From NCBI GenBank assembly GCA_022841905.1, contig JALHQO010000009.1:62001-126000 (forward strand): a stretch of DNA of 64,000 nucleotides, written 5' to 3'. The DNA is from Hyphomonadaceae bacterium. GTDB taxonomy: Bacteria > Pseudomonadota > Alphaproteobacteria > Caulobacterales > Aquidulcibacteraceae. Both the position numbers and the translations under genes were made by a program. Positions 25,774 through 34,630 of this stretch are shown piece by piece. The notes below the pieces were generated by a model. It was not told where the DNA came from. It did not search any database and saw nothing but the letters and a program-made list of their open reading frames with translations. Numbering within the stretch: the first letter of the stretch is position 1; each line of letters starts with the position of its first letter.

Positions 25774-27191
25774 GCGTGACGAGCGGGCTCAACCTCGCGG
25801 ACCTGCAAGGCAACATCCTGCGTGGCTATCACAAGCCGTTCGTGCGCCATCTCGTGTTGAGTGTTGATGCGCCAGCCGCCGCTCGCCGCTGGCTGGCCGA
25901 CGCCACGAGCGGCGACGCGAGCAAAGCGCCGCAGATCACCAACGCCGAACCGTGGGATGAACGACCGCCTTTCTGCGTCAACATCGGCATTACGCACGCC
26001 GGGCTCGCGGCGCTCGGCGTCGCGCGCGCTTCGCTCAACAGCTTTCCGCATGAATTCGTCGCCGGCATGGCCGCGCGCAATGTGATGATCGGCGACACAG
26101 GCCCCAGCGATCCCTCTCAATGGCACGAGGCGTGGCGGCGCCCCGAAGACGTGCATCTGATGATCTCGGTCTATGCCGACGACGCCAACGACCGAACGAC
26201 GATCGCCGATCGTATCCTCAGCGCGCGCGGCGCCTTCCGTTTGCGCGCGGCACTTGATGGCGAGGCTTTCAAGGGCGACCTCGTGCATTTCGGCTATCGC
26301 GACAGCATCGCCCAACCGCAATTCTACGGCGTTCACGATCCCGACGACCGCCGTGACGACCAACCGTTCGTCCAAGTTGGCGCCATGTTGCTTGGGCATG
26401 CGACGCCGATCGAGAATCTGCGCTGGCAAGTGCCGGAGCCGCATGTGCTTGGTTTCAACGGCAGCTTCAACGCGTTCCGCGTGCTTGAACAACAGGTGGA
26501 GGAATTCGAGAGTTTTCTCACCGCGTGCGCCGACAAACTGATGAAAGATCCTCTCGGCGAACAGCTGTTGCCGCCCGGCGACGAGGCACAATGGGCGCCG
26601 CCCATGACGCGCCACGCGGCGCTGCGCGAGATGGTCGCCGCGAAGATGCTTGGCCGGTGGCGCAACGGCGTGCCGCTCGCTCTGTCGCCGACATCGCCGT
26701 CACCCACGCCGCCGATCGGCAATGCGGGTCTCAACAATTATGGCTACTCGACCGATCCGGATGGTCAGCGCTGCCCGATTGGCAGTCATATGCGGCGCAG
26801 CAACCCACGCGACGCCCGGACTGTGCAGCGCAACACCAATCATACCCGCCGCCTGGTTCGCCGCGGGATGCCCTACGGCCCGCACTACGATCCAGCTCAT
26901 CCAGTAAAAGCAGAGCGCGGGCTGCTCGGGTCATTCATGTGCGCAAGCCTCACAGGGCAGTTCGAAGCGATTCAGTACGACTGGACCAATCTCGGGCTGC
27001 AAGATCCCCGCATCACCGGCTCGAACGATCCAATCCTCGGCAACAATGATCCCCTGTTCAGCCGCTTCTCCTTTCCGGTGGGAGACAATGCCGTTACGTT
27101 CCGGGGCTTCTCTAGTTTCGTGCATACGAAGGGCGGCGCTTACTTCTTCCAACCAAGCATGAGCGCCATCCGTCACCTCGCTTCGCTCTAA
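25767..27191 (+). CDS. DyP-type heme peroxidase
   Basis: 474-residue dye-decolorising peroxidase. The N-terminus LADLQGNILRGYHK, the distal region FGYRDSIAQPQF (the usual GxxDG is GYRDS, keeping Asp) and the proximal His block CPIGSHMRRSNPRD identify the family. There is no Tat signal or encapsulin tail, so it should stay in the cytoplasm. GTG start; two further GTGs follow within nine bases, so the exact start is uncertain. It overlaps the preceding small gene and lies 33 bases before the cyclase-ATPase. Confidence 0.92.
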   Translation: MVSVTSGLNLADLQGNILRGYHKPFVRHLVLSVDAPAAARRWLADATSGDASKAPQITNAEPWDERPPFCVNIGITHAGLAALGVARASLNSFPHEFVAGMAARNVMIGDTGPSDPSQWHEAWRRPEDVHLMISVYADDANDRTTIADRILSARGAFRLRAALDGEAFKGDLVHFGYRDSIAQPQFYGVHDPDDRRDDQPFVQVGAMLLGHATPIENLRWQVPEPHVLGFNGSFNAFRVLEQQVEEFESFLTACADKLMKDPLGEQLLPPGDEAQWAPPMTRHAALREMVAAKMLGRWRNGVPLALSPTSPSPTPPIGNAGLNNYGYSTDPDGQRCPIGSHMRRSNPRDARTVQRNTNHTRRLVRRGMPYGPHYDPAHPVKAERGLLGSFMCASLTGQFEAIQYDWTNLGLQDPRITGSNDPILGNNDPLFSRFSFPVGDNAVTFRGFSSFVHTKGGAYFFQPSMSAIRHLASL

Positions 27192-27224
27192 AGCGCGGCC
27201 GCCATCCGATAGGATCTTGGGGTC

Positions 27225-30200
27225 ATGCCGACCGAACAACTGACCATCCTGTTCACCGATCTTGTCGGCTCCACGGAATTGTCGCAGGCGCACGCGCCCG
27301 ACAAGGCCGATGAAATTCGCCGGCAGCACACCGCCCTTTTGCGCCAAGCCATCACTGAGCACGGCGGCACGGAGGTCAAGAATCTCGGTGACGGCGTGAT
27401 GGTTGCGTTTGGATCTGCTTCTGCTGCGCTGACATGCGCTGTCGCCATGCAGCAACGCGTCGATCTCGACAATCGCCGCGAACAGCGTCTGAACGGCCTG
27501 CGGGTTGGCATCAGCGCCGGTGAAGTCGTGCGCGAGCAGGACGACTATTTTGGCGACGCTGTGGTGGAAGCGGCGCGCCTTTGCGGACACTGCGAAGGCG
27601 GCCAGGTGTTGCTGGCCGAAGTGGTTCGTCTGCTTGCCGGACGCCGGAACGCACACGAATGCCGCTCGATGGGTTCGGTTACGCTAAAAGGTCTAAACAC
27701 ACCCGTTGATGTCATCGAAGTGGTCTGGCCGCGCCTTGAGCATGTCGGCGCAGCCTCACGCATCCCGCTTCCCGCCAGGATCGAACGACCGGCCGCAAAC
27801 TTTGTCGGCCGTTCTGAAGAACTCAGGTCGCTCGACGCTGCGTTCTCAAGAGTGTCCGCGGCTGGCGCACGAGAGATTGTCCTGGTTGGGGGCGAGGCGG
27901 GGCTAGGCAAAACGACGATGGCCGCTTACGCAGCCCGCGCCGCGTTCGACAAAGGCGCGAACGTCCTGTTCGGCCATTGCGAAGAAGACCTTGTAACACC
28001 CTACCAGCTCTTCGCCGAAACGTTGCGCCACTACGTCACGCATGCGCCAGAGGAAGACTTGCGCGCGCATGTGGCCGAACACGGCTCAGAACTCGCGCGT
28101 CTCGTCCCGGCACTGGCGGGCCGCATCCCAGACCTGCCGCCGACCAAGGCCACCGACGCCGATTCCGAGCGCTCACTGCTGTTCGCGGCTGTCGTCGGCA
28201 TGCTGGCCTCGGCGTCCGCCGAACGCCCGCTCGTGCTGGTGCTCGATGACGTGCAATGGGCCGACAAAGGCAGTCTGCTTTTGCTGCGCCACCTCAGCAT
28301 CGTGGACCGACCGATGCGCCTCCTCGTGGTGGCGACCTATCGCGACAACGAACTCAGCGCCCTTCTCGACACGCTCGCTGCTCTCCATCGCCAGACTGGC
28401 GTCACGCGCATCGATCTCAAGGGCCTCGACGACAGTGAGGTTCTGCAATGCGTGGCCTCTATCGTGGGGCGCGCCAAAGCTGAGGTTGCGCGCGGGCTCG
28501 CACGCGCCGTGCACAACGAAACCGACGGCAATCCGTTCTTCGTGACGGAGTTGTTGCGCCACCTGACCGAGACCGGCGCTGTTTCCCAGGATGGCCAGTG
28601 GACGTCCGGTGGCGGCATCGACAAGCTAAGCCTTCCCGACAGCCTCCGCGAAGTTATCGGCGCGCGCGTCGCCCGGCTTGGCAGCGATTGCGGCCGCGTG
28701 CTCGGCTTCGCTGCTGTCATAGGGCGGGATTTCGACTTCGACCTCCTCGCCCGTGCGACCGAAATGAAGGAGGACGCGCTTTTAGATACGCTGGACGGCG
28801 CAATAGATGCGGCGCTCATCCAGGAACTGTCCGAGGGCGTCGGCCGCTATCACTTTGCGCACGGCCTCATTCAGCACGCGCTCTATCAGGAGCTCAGCGC
28901 CACGCGCCGCGCCAAGGCGCATCGCACCATAGCAATTGCGCTCGATGAACTCTGCGGCGCGCGACTTGGTCCGCGTATCGGTGAGTTGGCGCGTCACTGG
29001 TGCCACGCCCCGCTCCGCGAAGACGCGCCCAAGGCCGTCGCCTATGCCTACCAGGCCGGCAATGCGGCGCTGAGCGCCCTCGCTCCCGCCGACGCGATCG
29101 ACTACTTCGCCACCGCCAAGAAGTTGATCGCCGAGTACGACGTCTCCGATGATGCGATGGAGCTTGACCTCGCCATTGGCCTCGGCGCGGCGCAGCGCCA
29201 GACCGGCGATCCGGCGTCCCGCGAGACCTTGCTCGCCGCCGGCGCCCGCGCCGCTGCGCTCAACGACACCGGACGGTTGGTCCGCGCTGCACTCGCCAAT
29301 GACCGCGGTTGGCACAGCACCACGGGCGCCGTAGACGCAGAGAAGATCGCGTTGCTGGAACTGGCGCTAGAGCGCTTGCCCGCCGGCGTGCCTGATCGTG
29401 CGCTCGTGCTGGGCACACTCTGCGCAGAACTTGCCTTCGGCAGCACGCTAGAACGCCGACGCGCCCTTGCGGACGAAGCTCTAGCCATAGCCGAAGCCAC
29501 CGGAGACGATGCGATCATGGTTCGCACGTTGAACCACATGGCCTTCTCGCTGACGCTGCCATCGTTGCTCGAGTCTTCGCTGAAGTGGACAGCCGAAGCG
29601 CTCACGCGGGCCGAACGTTTGGGCGATCCAATGCAGCTCTATTTCGCCGCCATGTACCGTGCGACCGCGGCCGTACGCGCGATCGACATCGCTGAGGCGG
29701 ATCGCTGCTACGCCATTGCAGGCGATCTCGTGCGTCGACTCGATCTTCCGCCGCTGCGCTGGGAGTTTGGCTTCCACATGTCAAAACGCGCGCAGCTGGC
29801 CGGAGACTTGGCCGAAGCCGAACGGCTCGCCGGTGAGGCGGCTTCAATTGGCGCCGACTGCGGCCAGCCTGATGCACAGACCTTCTTCGGCGTGCAGCTT
29901 GCCGCCATAAGTTGGATGCGCGGCGCCATGGGCGACTTGGCGCCTTTGCTTGAGATGATGATGCACGCCAATCCGGGCCTGCCCACCATCCGCGCCTCGC
30001 TCGCGATGGCCTTGGCGCAAGCCGAGCGGCTCGACGATGCGTCGCGCATTCTCGGCGAGTTTGCCGCCACCGGCTATGCGCTTCCCGAGGACGCAGCGTG
30101 GCTGAACGGCATGACCGAGTACGCCGATGCTGCTGTCAATTGCAACGACCGGGTCGCCGCCCAGGCGCTCTATGATCTCTTATCGCCATGGGAAACGCAT

Positions 30201-30515
30201 TTCTCCGCCGCTGGCGGACTAACCGCGGAAGGTCCAGTGTCTATGCACCTTGGCGGACTTGCAACGGTGCTCGAGCGTTACGATGACGCTGAACGCCACC
30301 TCACCCACGCCGCCGACCTTTGCACGCGGCACAAAATCAAATTCTTCGGCGCTCTAACGGACTTGCGCCTCGCTCAACTCATGCTTCGGCGCGGCGAGGA
30401 CAGCCACATTGAAGCCGCGCGGCACTTGTTGGCGCGTGCCAAGGCAACGGCGGCGACGCATGGCTACGGCGCCGTTGAACGCCAAGCTACCGCGACTCTG
30501 GCGCAATTGACCTGA
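27225..30515 (+). CDS. Cyclase-homology domain / AAA ATPase / TPR regulator
   Basis: 1096-residue cytoplasmic signalling protein. Residues about 7-165 form a class III nucleotide cyclase homology domain: both metal aspartates are seen (LFTDLVGSTE and NLGDGVMVAF), but the transition-state Asn of the usual GDAVN.AAR motif is Val (GDAVVEAARL), so activity may be lost or altered. A STAND-type ATPase follows with Walker A GGEAGLGKTT (Lys229) and Walker B LVLVLDDVQW. The remaining half is helical TPR-like repeats. The 33-base gap to the DyP gene suggests one operon. Proteins of this build are common but poorly understood. Confidence 0.85.
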   Translation: MPTEQLTILFTDLVGSTELSQAHAPDKADEIRRQHTALLRQAITEHGGTEVKNLGDGVMVAFGSASAALTCAVAMQQRVDLDNRREQRLNGLRVGISAGEVVREQDDYFGDAVVEAARLCGHCEGGQVLLAEVVRLLAGRRNAHECRSMGSVTLKGLNTPVDVIEVVWPRLEHVGAASRIPLPARIERPAANFVGRSEELRSLDAAFSRVSAAGAREIVLVGGEAGLGKTTMAAYAARAAFDKGANVLFGHCEEDLVTPYQLFAETLRHYVTHAPEEDLRAHVAEHGSELARLVPALAGRIPDLPPTKATDADSERSLLFAAVVGMLASASAERPLVLVLDDVQWADKGSLLLLRHLSIVDRPMRLLVVATYRDNELSALLDTLAALHRQTGVTRIDLKGLDDSEVLQCVASIVGRAKAEVARGLARAVHNETDGNPFFVTELLRHLTETGAVSQDGQWTSGGGIDKLSLPDSLREVIGARVARLGSDCGRVLGFAAVIGRDFDFDLLARATEMKEDALLDTLDGAIDAALIQELSEGVGRYHFAHGLIQHALYQELSATRRAKAHRTIAIALDELCGARLGPRIGELARHWCHAPLREDAPKAVAYAYQAGNAALSALAPADAIDYFATAKKLIAEYDVSDDAMELDLAIGLGAAQRQTGDPASRETLLAAGARAAALNDTGRLVRAALANDRGWHSTTGAVDAEKIALLELALERLPAGVPDRALVLGTLCAELAFGSTLERRRALADEALAIAEATGDDAIMVRTLNHMAFSLTLPSLLESSLKWTAEALTRAERLGDPMQLYFAAMYRATAAVRAIDIAEADRCYAIAGDLVRRLDLPPLRWEFGFHMSKRAQLAGDLAEAERLAGEAASIGADCGQPDAQTFFGVQLAAISWMRGAMGDLAPLLEMMMHANPGLPTIRASLAMALAQAERLDDASRILGEFAATGYALPEDAAWLNGMTEYADAAVNCNDRVAAQALYDLLSPWETHFSAAGGLTAEGPVSMHLGGLATVLERYDDAERHLTHAADLCTRHKIKFFGALTDLRLAQLMLRRGEDSHIEAARHLLARAKATAATHGYGAVERQATATLAQLT

Positions 30516-30594
30516 CCTGAGGCGCGGGTGGCGCCGCGCCGGGCATAACGGAGTCGCGCCGGACGCGGCGTAGATCTCTAATCTGGAGCAGCGC

Positions 30595-31228
30595 TTAGAC
30601 GTCAATGCTCTCGGCTATCGCCAGAGCGTCCTCGACTTAGACGCCCAGATACCGAACCGTGCTGTCGAGCTTTGTATGCCCAAGCAGTAGCTGCACTGCG
30701 CGAATGTTGCCGGTCTTTCGATAGATGAGCGCTGCTTTAAGTGCGACGTAACGAATGCGTTCCATATGCCGATGGCGCTAGGCCAATCGCGGCGATCCAC
30801 TCATCAACCAGGCGGCCGTACTGACGCGTCGTCATCGGCTTGGTCTTGTCCACCCTACTCGGGAATAACCAATCCGATCCCTGCAGTGCCTTACCTCTTA
30901 CCCAAGCTGCGACGGCGGCGCGCGCTTGCTCGGTGATCTCGAATTGTACGGGCGCACCAGTCTTGCGCTGCGAAACTAGGGCGCGCGTTCGCACCTGATC
31001 GCCTTGCATGACGTCTTCGACGGGCAAGTGAACCAAATCACAGCCACGCAATTTGCTGTCGATGGCGACATTGAATAGCGCCAGGTCGCGAACCCGATCG
31101 GATATCTGCAACCGCACTCGGATAGCCCAGACTTCTCGCGGTTTAAGCGGCGGCTTTTGGCCGGTTGCTCTCCCCTTGTTCCAAGGCACGAACGGTTTCT
31201 GCGTTAGGTCGTTTAGATGCGTCTCCAT
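30595..31228 (-). pseudogene. Tyrosine recombinase (about 210-residue lone catalytic-domain type), disrupted
   Basis: The frame runs from ATG at 31228 through WAIRVRLQISDRVRDLALFNVAIDSKLRG (catalytic Arg region) to YGTHSLRRT, where a TAA at 30737 follows an extra T in a CTTTAA tract. Dropping one T restores KAALIYRKTGNIRAVQLLLGHTKLDSTVRYLGV with the remaining catalytic H/R/Y residues. A second lesion, TAA at 30637-30639, stands where this family normally continues; VEDALAIAESIDV follows in frame to 30595. Two lesions make a real pseudogene more likely than a sequencing error. This marks an old mobile-element insertion. Confidence 0.85.
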
Positions 31229-31640
31229 GACATTTCTCCTTCATTGGAGAACTGGAATGGCGGCGCTTGTCACGCAGCCATTTCAAGCGAAGACACCCGC
31301 ATCCAACGCCCGTCGCAACCAGGCGAGTCCAACGTCCGCTTCCGGAGCACCAACCGACCGCCAGGACGTCTCAATTTGCCCCGGGACGGACGTTCGCGCC
31401 CATGGTCAGCGCCACGCCCTTGTCGGATTTACCGAGCCCTCGTTTCCTCAACGCTCAGCGCCAGTCAAAGCGTAAGTTCGACTGGACTTCGAGCCTGAAG
31501 AGAGCGTGTGTGTTGCTGCAACCAGAGCAAGGGAACGCCAGCGGAACGTCGCTACGCTTCACGCCGAACTAGCCCTATCCGCCCCGATTTTTCGGGGCTT
31601 GCCCTCGTGCCGGCGCTTTGCCGGCATCAGGAGCAAAGCA
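31229..31640. other. Intergenic stretch in the mobile-element scar
   Basis: The 412 bases between the broken integrase and the DUF3489 gene hold no frame with recognisable protein-like content; the short ORFs listed there overlap each other in different frames. The end nearest 31640 should contain the DUF3489 promoter. No clear direct repeats or att-like duplication were found by eye. Confidence 0.4.
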
Positions 31641-31928
31641 ATGGCCGCGAAAGCAGCACCCAAGAAAGCCCGCACATCCGCACGCCCGGCGAAAGCCCGC
31701 AAGCCAGCATCTTCTTCGCCGAATAGCGCCTCCAAGATCGATGCAATGATCGCGGCGTTACGCGCGCCCAAGGGCGCGTCGATCCCAGCGCTGATGAAGT
31801 TGACCGGCTGGCAGCAACACTCGGTGCGTGGTGCGATCGCCGGCGCCATCAAGAAGAAGCGCGGGCTCAACGTTACTTCTTCCAAATTTGATGACGAACG
31901 CATCTACCGCATCGGAGCTGGGAAATGA
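31641..31928 (+). CDS. DUF3489 domain protein
   Basis: 95 residues from an ATG with AGGAG seven bases upstream. A Lys/Ala/Pro-rich, basic N-terminal tail (about 30 residues) leads into the DUF3489 winged-helix-like core: SKIDAMIAALRAPKGASIPALMKLTGWQQHSVRGAIAGAIKKKRG. Such genes are usual passengers in phage-like or integrative elements of alphaproteobacteria, often beside DUF2924 and recombinase genes. It is the only intact gene of this scar. Probable DNA-binding role, not established. Confidence 0.82.
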   Translation: MAAKAAPKKARTSARPAKARKPASSSPNSASKIDAMIAALRAPKGASIPALMKLTGWQQHSVRGAIAGAIKKKRGLNVTSSKFDDERIYRIGAGK

Positions 31929-31984
31929 TCGCGCGCAAGGTCGCCAAGCGCGCACTTGGCGCCGTCTGGCAAGCGATGCTGGAG

Positions 31985-32142
31985 CTAGCTGAGGGCGGCG
32001 CCGACCACGTTGCGTACCCCGCGCTCCACACCCGACACATAGGTGCGGTGAAGCCCCGCCTCCTCCGCCAAGTTTTCTTGCTACCAGCCGCGCGCGATCC
32101 GCATTCGGGCGAGGTTTCGCGCAAGGCGGCGACGATGTCCAT
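31985..32142 (-). pseudogene. XRE-family repressor remnant
   Basis: On the minus strand, ATG at 32142 begins MDIVAALR, then the frame shifts near 32121 to NLARMRIARGW, hits TAG at 32081-32083 where Ser is normal (GW-S-QE), and continues QENLAEEAGLHRTYVSGVERGVRN before a further TAG at 31985. This is an unmistakable helix-turn-helix of the XRE/Cro type with at least three lesions. Not listed in the ORF track because of the stops. Confidence 0.7.
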
Positions 32143-32371
32143 GGCGCGCTCAAGCGTCCGCGCAAGATTGATGGCGACACGATCGAAAACTTGGCCACGG
32201 GCGAGCGCATCCGCCTTGAGAACATCGACACGGCCGAGTGAGCGGGCACACCGCAGCGCTGAGCGGGAACATGGCGAGCGGGCAAGCCGCGAAGCAAGGC
32301 GCTTAGTCGGAGCCACGGACGTTTTCGAAGTTCGCCGGAGCGCGCCCTTATCCGACGCGCGCTTCAACTAG
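32143..32371 (+). pseudogene. Thermonuclease (SNase-like) remnant
   Basis: In one frame KIDGDTIENLATGERIRLENIDTAE gives the first SNase motif (DGDT, RIRL, IDTAE) and stops at TGA 32239. In the next frame EREHGERASREARRLVGATDVFEVRRS continues the family pattern to 32371. A frameshift near 32237 and an unrelated end show the gene is dead. The true 5' end is unclear, since it meets the XRE remnant head to head. Confidence 0.55.
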
Positions 32372-32580
32372 ATTAAACAAGGCGCCTGAATCGTTAATCG
32401 TCCAGATCACATCATGATTGCAACGACGTTGCTGAGTCTGACGCTCAGCGCCTCCGCACTCAATACCGGAGAAAAGGATCTAAAGCACAGCCAACTTGAC
32501 TGCGACCAGAGCCTCGCTCAGCGCCATGAAAAGTCGAAAAATAGGACATACGAGCAAATGCGATCGATTTCGTCGAGATC

Positions 32581-33381
32581 CTATCCTATTTTCGCAGCCA
32601 TCAGTATGCGGCGCTCCATCGTGTACCGGTCGGTGACGGCCTTCACACTGCAAACTACCCCATTCTCAACATCCGCAAACCCCGTTGCGTAAAGCGCAGC
32701 GTCGCCGCCTTCATGTCCACTTAGCTCCTGCAGGCCACCCGCATACTGGCCGGCCACAGCAACCTGAAACGCCACACGCTTGCCCGCCGACATGATGTCA
32801 ATGATCTCCGTTTGGGCATTCAAAAGAAGCACGCGCGAAATGGAAGGTGCCACGCGCTCGTCATCGAGACTACCGAGCTTGCTCTTGAGCAGACCTCCAT
32901 CCTTAAGCCATGAGGACACCAAGGCCTCGCTCGCCGGATCGGCCTTCTCGACCGGCGCGGTCCACGGCGCATAGGCGGGCTGGTCCACGGGGTCTGGCAG
33001 CTTCGTCAGCAATTGACGGCGGCGTCCGTAATAGTCCTGCTCAATGCGACATTCGGTGAGGCGGTCGCCGTTCCAGCGATAGAGGCTAACACCGTGCCAG
33101 GCCGTGTTCGCGCCGTACTGAATTGAATGGCCGTACTCGCTGAAGTACATTGCGCATCGGTCGCCATTTGAAAAAAAGTCGTGAACGGCGAATCCGAGCC
33201 CAGGATAGGCTTTGAATTGGCGATCGGCGGCTGGCTTGTATGCCTCTTCCCGTCCGGTGAAGGCGTGCTCACCCATGTAGAAGGTGTAGTCGTCCGTCAT
33301 GATCTGGTCGGCCACAGAGAAGTCGTGCGTCGCAGTATAGGCGAAGCAATACCGTTGCAGCAATTTGCTCAGGGGATCCAA
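32581..33381 (-). CDS. NTF2/SnoaL-like protein, two tandem domains
   Basis: 266 residues with two cone-shaped NTF2-like (SnoaL) domains: 1 to about 125 (LLQRYCFAYTATHDFSVADQIM...ECRIEQDYYGRR) and about 145-266 (VSSWLKDGG...YTMERRILMAAK). The start is TTG at 33381 with GGAAGG ten bases upstream; no ATG gives a full first domain. Family members are isomerases, hydratases or binding proteins for small hydrophobic compounds. It borders the F420 island on the same strand as the cof operon. Confidence 0.72.
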   Translation of the reverse strand: MDPLSKLLQRYCFAYTATHDFSVADQIMTDDYTFYMGEHAFTGREEAYKPAADRQFKAYPGLGFAVHDFFSNGDRCAMYFSEYGHSIQYGANTAWHGVSLYRWNGDRLTECRIEQDYYGRRRQLLTKLPDPVDQPAYAPWTAPVEKADPASEALVSSWLKDGGLLKSKLGSLDDERVAPSISRVLLLNAQTEIIDIMSAGKRVAFQVAVAGQYAGGLQELSGHEGGDAALYATGFADVENGVVCSVKAVTDRYTMERRILMAAKIG

Positions 33382-33502
33382 GTTACGGCTACCTTCCGCT
33401 CATTTATGCGACAGTCCGAACGTACGATCGAGTGTTTGTTCTGAAAACGCTCACGATAGCTTGCGCCCGAAATAAATGTCCGAATTCGGGCCTGGCTGAG
33501 GC

Positions 33503-34588
33503 TCAGCGCGCCCATCTGGCTTTCACGGTGGCTGGCTCGGTAACGTTGGGGTTCGCACTTTTGGCGGCTCCTGGCGTGCGCGAAAAGCGCGGGGCCGGCG
33601 CGGGTTGGGTGACGCCATCGAGGTCGATGAAGGCCTCACGGGCGCGGTTGTGAGGATGATTGGGCGCATCGGTCATGGATAGGACCGGCGCGAAGCAAGC
33701 GTCTGTGCCTTCCATCAGACTCGTCCACGCGGCCTGCGGCTTCGAGGTGATGATCTCGGCAATACGCGCGCTCATAGCGGGCCACGCGGCCTGGTTCATC
33801 TGCTCAGCGAACAACGGATCGCCCTCCACATCGAGCGCTTTCAGCAGCAAACGATAAAATTGCGGTTCGAGCGCGCCGATGGCGACAAACTTGCCGTCAG
33901 CGCAGGTGTAGACGTCATAGAAAGGCGCGCCGCCATCGAGGAGATTTGCGTCACGCGCCTCGCCCCACACGCCAATGCCGCGCAAGCCGTAGAACAATGC
34001 CATGAGGGAAGCGACGCCGTCGGACATCGCGCAATCGATGACTTGGCCCTGCCCTGAGCGCTGCGTTTCCAAAAGGGCGGCGCAAATGCCTAACGCAAGG
34101 TAGAGCGAACCGCCGCCATAATCGCCGACCAGATTGAGAGGCGGCGAAGGCGCCGCGCCTTCTCGGCCCATGGCGTGCAGCGCGCCGGAAATAGCAATGT
34201 AGTTGATGTCGTGACCCGCAGCCGCTGCAAGCGGACCATGCTGGCCCCAGCCGGTCATGCGGCCGTAAACGAGACGGGGATTGCGGCTGAGCGCGACTTC
34301 CGGCCCAAGCCCGAGGCGCTCCATCACGCCGGGGCGGAAACCTTCAACCAGAACATCGGCCGACGCCGCAAGGTCGAGCGCGGCGGCGACGTGTTCTGCG
34401 TTCTTGAGATCGAGCGTGAGATGTTCGCGGCCCCGCCAAACGACTTCGCGTGAGGTTGGCTTTGGGCCGGCGCGATCGATGCGGACGACGTCAGCGCCCA
34501 TGTCCGCCAGAAGCATGCAGCAATGCGGGACAGGTCCAAGCCCGGCGAACTCCAACACGCGAAAACCCTTCAGCGGACCACCTGACAT
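33503..34588 (-). CDS. CaiB/BaiF CoA-transferase family (alpha-methylacyl-CoA racemase-like)
   Basis: 361 residues from ATG 34588, which has an AGGTG element four bases upstream (the track's TTG is one codon earlier). Family III CoA-transferase fold with the N-terminal LKGFRVLEFAGLGPVPHCCMLLADMGADVVRID and the GDYGGGSLYLALGICAAL segment carrying the conserved Asp. The sequence is closest in style to AMACR, which inverts 2-methyl branched acyl-CoAs, rather than to formyl-CoA transferases. It is the last gene of the seven-gene F420 operon, 42 bases after the LLM gene. Confidence 0.87.
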   Translation of the reverse strand: MSGGPLKGFRVLEFAGLGPVPHCCMLLADMGADVVRIDRAGPKPTSREVVWRGREHLTLDLKNAEHVAAALDLAASADVLVEGFRPGVMERLGLGPEVALSRNPRLVYGRMTGWGQHGPLAAAAGHDINYIAISGALHAMGREGAAPSPPLNLVGDYGGGSLYLALGICAALLETQRSGQGQVIDCAMSDGVASLMALFYGLRGIGVWGEARDANLLDGGAPFYDVYTCADGKFVAIGALEPQFYRLLLKALDVEGDPLFAEQMNQAAWPAMSARIAEIITSKPQAAWTSLMEGTDACFAPVLSMTDAPNHPHNRAREAFIDLDGVTQPAPAPRFSRTPGAAKSANPNVTEPATVKARWAR

Positions 34589-34630
34589 CAATCACCTCAG
34601 CGGAAATTGGAAACGTTTAACGCGAAAACC

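Noticed and set aside
32414-32692. 92-codon ORF with a signal-peptide-like start
   Set aside because: The N-terminus MIATTLLSLTLSASA is suggestive, but there is no ribosome site and the C-terminal half is antisense to the NTF2-like gene; at best a truncated remnant.
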